The translations under genes were made by a program, and so were the position numbers. A DNA stretch of 15,081 nucleotides, taken from NCBI GenBank assembly GCA_947460445.1, contig CANHHS010000022.1:1-15081 (forward strand). Reading direction: 5' to 3'. This document shows positions 13,625-15,081 of the stretch, piece by piece. The DNA is from Opitutia bacterium (GTDB lineage: Bacteria; Verrucomicrobiota; Verrucomicrobiia; Opitutales; UBA953). Numbering within the stretch: the stretch's first letter is position 1; each line of letters opens with the position of its first letter. The notes below the pieces were generated by a model that did no database searches, was not told the DNA's origin, and was given only the letters and a program-made list of their open reading frames with translations.

Positions 13625-13764
13625 AGAGACTAAAGCCTAACGACTAAGGCTTAAAGCCAACGTACAATTTTAAACGCTACGCGTAGTTATAACTAAAATG
13701 TGTCTGGTTTTCGGCGTTCTTTAGTCCTTCGTCCTTAGTCTTTAGTCCTTAGTCTTTAGTCTCT
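13625..13764. repeat. Inverted array of 7-bp tandem repeats between convergent genes
   Basis: The right arm (13720-13761) is six head-to-tail copies of a heptamer with consensus YTTAGTC: TTTAGTC, CTTCGTC, CTTAGTC, TTTAGTC, CTTAGTC, TTTAGTC. The left arm (13628-13655) is four degenerate copies in the opposite orientation: GACTAAA, GCCTAAC, GACTAAG, GCTTAAA. The outer 11 nt of the arms (13625-13635 and 13754-13764) are exact inverted copies. About 34 nt can pair with seven mismatches, two of them G-U wobbles. The array lies between the Rrf2 stop and the queA stop, which face each other, so it could be a two-way transcription stop. The tandem heptamer form resembles short tandem repeats described in cyanobacteria and may be a genome-wide repeat family. 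Confidence 0.85.
13677..13695. repeat. Two overlapping perfect palindromes in the centre of the heptamer array
   Basis: CTACGCGTAG (13677-13686) and TAGTTATAACTA (13684-13695) are both perfect self-complementary sequences and share TAG. They lie in the middle of the inverted heptamer array, flanked by A/T-rich sequence. They may be a protein-binding site or the remains of a repeat element's core. Confidence 0.5.
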
Positions 13765-13774
13765 ACCCCCCTCC

Positions 13775-14854
13775 TCACAGCACCAACATCGCATCGCCGT
13801 AACTAAAGAAACGGTAATCGCGGGCAGTAGCTTCAGCGTAAATTTCCTTCAACCACGGCAAGCCGTCAGCGCTGTCAGGCCGCAAGAACGCAGCCACCAA
13901 GCAGAGCAATGTTGAACGCGGAAGGTGAAAATTCGTTAAGAGGTGTTCGCAGCAAGCAATACGGCCACCTGGTTGAATAAACAGTTCCGCATCGCCTGTG
14001 TAATCACCTGCGGGCGCATTCGCGTAGTCCCCAGCAAGCGAACGTAAGCAAGCTTCGGCAGCACGAACCGTTGTTGTGCCGACTGCTAAACGCGGGCGCT
14101 CCGTGCGCAAGGCCTGTAAAGTCGAAGCAGGTATTCGATAATGCTCACGGTGCATACGATGTTTATTAATCAAGCCGTCATCAATGGGCTGAAATGTTCC
14201 GGCACCCACCTCAAGAATAAGATCGTGTTGGCGGTGTCCTTTCATTTGCAGCTCTTGCAAAAGTTCAGGTGTAAAATGCAGCCCGGCGGTCGGCGCAGCG
14301 GCGGCACGGCGTGCAGTGCTATCCGCATAAACCGTTTGGTAGCGCACGGCGTCATCGGTCGGCGCAAGCCCCGCGGCAGCGCGGGCATGTAGAATATAAG
14401 GAGGTAGGGGCACCTCGCCGATGCGAAGCGCGAGGTCCTCGACTGTTCCGCCGCCCACGACGTCGAACCGCACACGGTATTCCGAGTTGTCTTGTCCAAT
14501 CGCGCGCGCAGCAAACACACCTTCGACGCCAAATCCTCCAGACTCGGCAGCACGCTTGCCCGGTCGTAGGAGACAGTGCCAGACCAAAGGGTCTTCGGTC
14601 GGTCTGAGCAGGAGGCACTCAATCTTGCCGCCGGTACGACGAAAAGCGCGTAGTCGCGCAGGCAAAACCGAAACGCTGTTACGAAAGAGGCTGGTCGCTT
14701 GTGGCAAAAAACTGGGGAGGTCCAAAAACTGTGCGTGCTCTAACTTCCCCGTAGCCCGATGCACAACTAGCAACTTTGAATGGTCACGTCGTGCTGCTGG
14801 AATCGCCGCAATGCGATCGGCGGACAACGGAAAATCGAGTTCGGACGCATCCAT
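13775..14854 (-). CDS. queA: tRNA preQ1(34) S-adenosylmethionine ribosyltransferase-isomerase
   Basis: QueA transfers and rearranges the ribose of S-adenosylmethionine onto 7-aminomethyl-7-deazaguanine at the wobble base of Asn, Asp, His and Tyr tRNAs, giving epoxyqueuosine. The 359-residue length matches E. coli QueA (356). Family marks are DHSKLL (24-29), EVPLPPYI (147-154), RYQTVYA (171-177), APTAGLHFT (187-195), LEVGAGTFQPI (214-224), HRMHREHY (232-239), VGTTTVRAAE (258-267), TNFHLPRSTLL (307-317) and YRFFSYGDAM (347-356). One N-terminal motif is changed: NSVSVLPAR (59-67) where most QueA have NDTRVIPAR. The start at 14854 is the ATG 8 nt after the upstream stop, so the gene is likely co-transcribed with the partial HD-domain gene. 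No other queuosine gene is in the window. Confidence 0.93.
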   Translation of the reverse strand: MDASELDFPLSADRIAAIPAARRDHSKLLVVHRATGKLEHAQFLDLPSFLPQATSLFRNSVSVLPARLRAFRRTGGKIECLLLRPTEDPLVWHCLLRPGKRAAESGGFGVEGVFAARAIGQDNSEYRVRFDVVGGGTVEDLALRIGEVPLPPYILHARAAAGLAPTDDAVRYQTVYADSTARRAAAAPTAGLHFTPELLQELQMKGHRQHDLILEVGAGTFQPIDDGLINKHRMHREHYRIPASTLQALRTERPRLAVGTTTVRAAEACLRSLAGDYANAPAGDYTGDAELFIQPGGRIACCEHLLTNFHLPRSTLLCLVAAFLRPDSADGLPWLKEIYAEATARDYRFFSYGDAMLVL

Positions 14855-14862
14855 CCGCTCGC

Positions 14863-15081
14863 TCAGCCACCCGTCTTGGGCGGGGTAGTCAATAGATGAC
14901 CATCAATCGCCCGGAGTTGCACAAACTCTTGTCCTGAAGTTGCCCGGCGCAATTCTTCCTCAATCGCAGAAAGTTTAGCATCCAAGTCATCGATGCGTGC
15001 AACAAAGACTGCCTCAGGCGTAGACGGAGTCTGACAGGCACCAAACTCGCGCAGGGTGTGGTGTGAAAGAATGACGTGCTC
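14863..15081 (-). CDS. C-terminal part of a probable YhaM-type HD-domain 3'-5' exoribonuclease (5' end outside window)
   Basis: The minus-strand frame is open from the right edge to a TGA at 14863-14865, giving the last 72 residues. The segment begins EHVILSHHTLREFGA, continues with a TPEAVFVARIDDLDAKL block, and ends in a variable polar tail. A His-His after a helix, a short turn ending in FG or YG, then TPEA and an Asp-rich DDLDAK helix is the pattern I know from the HD domain of YhaM/CBF1-like exoribonucleases (OB fold plus HD metal phosphohydrolase). Those enzymes trim RNA and DNA from the 3' end. The OB fold and the first HD residues would lie outside the window, so the call rests on this stretch alone. 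The stop is 8 nt before the queA start, suggesting one transcript. Confidence 0.6.
   Translation of the reverse strand, partial: EHVILSHHTLREFGACQTPSTPEAVFVARIDDLDAKLSAIEEELRRATSGQEFVQLRAIDGHLLTTPPKTGG

Noticed and set aside
13720..13761. Possible CRISPR array
   Set aside because: The repeats are 7 bp long, directly adjacent and without spacers, so they form a microsatellite-like array.
1..15081. Mobile element, prophage or genomic island
   Set aside because: There is no transposase, integrase, phage gene or terminal repeat. The tRNA-Leu has no partial repeat that I could find nearby.

Overview
The window looks like core chromosome of a Gram-negative bacterium. Verrucomicrobiota, perhaps Opitutae, is my best guess. 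The reasons are two large sodium:solute symporters, a rhomboid protease ending in the short C-terminal domain common in Bacteroidota and Verrucomicrobiota, few clear Shine-Dalgarno sequences, and exported ClpP-like proteins. This assignment is inference from gene style, not from a marker gene. I see no mobile element, phage gene or CRISPR array. No gap between genes exceeds 300 bases.

Region 1 (1-3137, minus strand) holds an ABC transporter ATPase cut by the left edge. A strong terminator separates it from a two-gene unit of an SSS-family symporter and a 63-residue two-helix membrane protein. Region 2 (3238-6972, minus) is a tight operon of three proteases meant for three compartments: a ClpP-type subunit (cytoplasm), a rhomboid (inner membrane) and a Prc/Tsp tail-specific protease (periplasm), with 6-nt gaps. 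Region 3 (7053-8933, minus) is a second SSS symporter that has its own terminator. Region 4 (9038-11511, minus) is a translationally coupled pair of paralogous exported proteins. Each has a signal peptide, a long Ala/Glu/Arg-rich coiled coil and a ClpP-fold domain with an intact Ser-His-Asp triad, and both end in a shared Tyr-Asp-Pro tail. Five proteases or protease-like proteins therefore lie within 8.3 kb.

Region 5 (11582-13614, plus) runs divergently: phosphatidylserine decarboxylase, tRNA-Leu(UAG), a HAD-like phosphatase, and an Rrf2-type regulator with no cysteines that overlaps the HAD gene by ATGA. Region 6 (13615-13774) is a convergent intergenic region built from 7-bp tandem repeats in inverted orientation around overlapping palindromes. 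Region 7 (13775-15081, minus) is queA preceded by the 3' end of a probable YhaM-type HD-domain exoribonuclease gene.

The most interesting content is the exported ClpP-like pair, the cytoplasm-membrane-periplasm protease operon next to it, and the inverted heptamer array. Shared location suggests envelope protein quality control or regulated proteolysis, but no substrate or partner ATPase is visible here.
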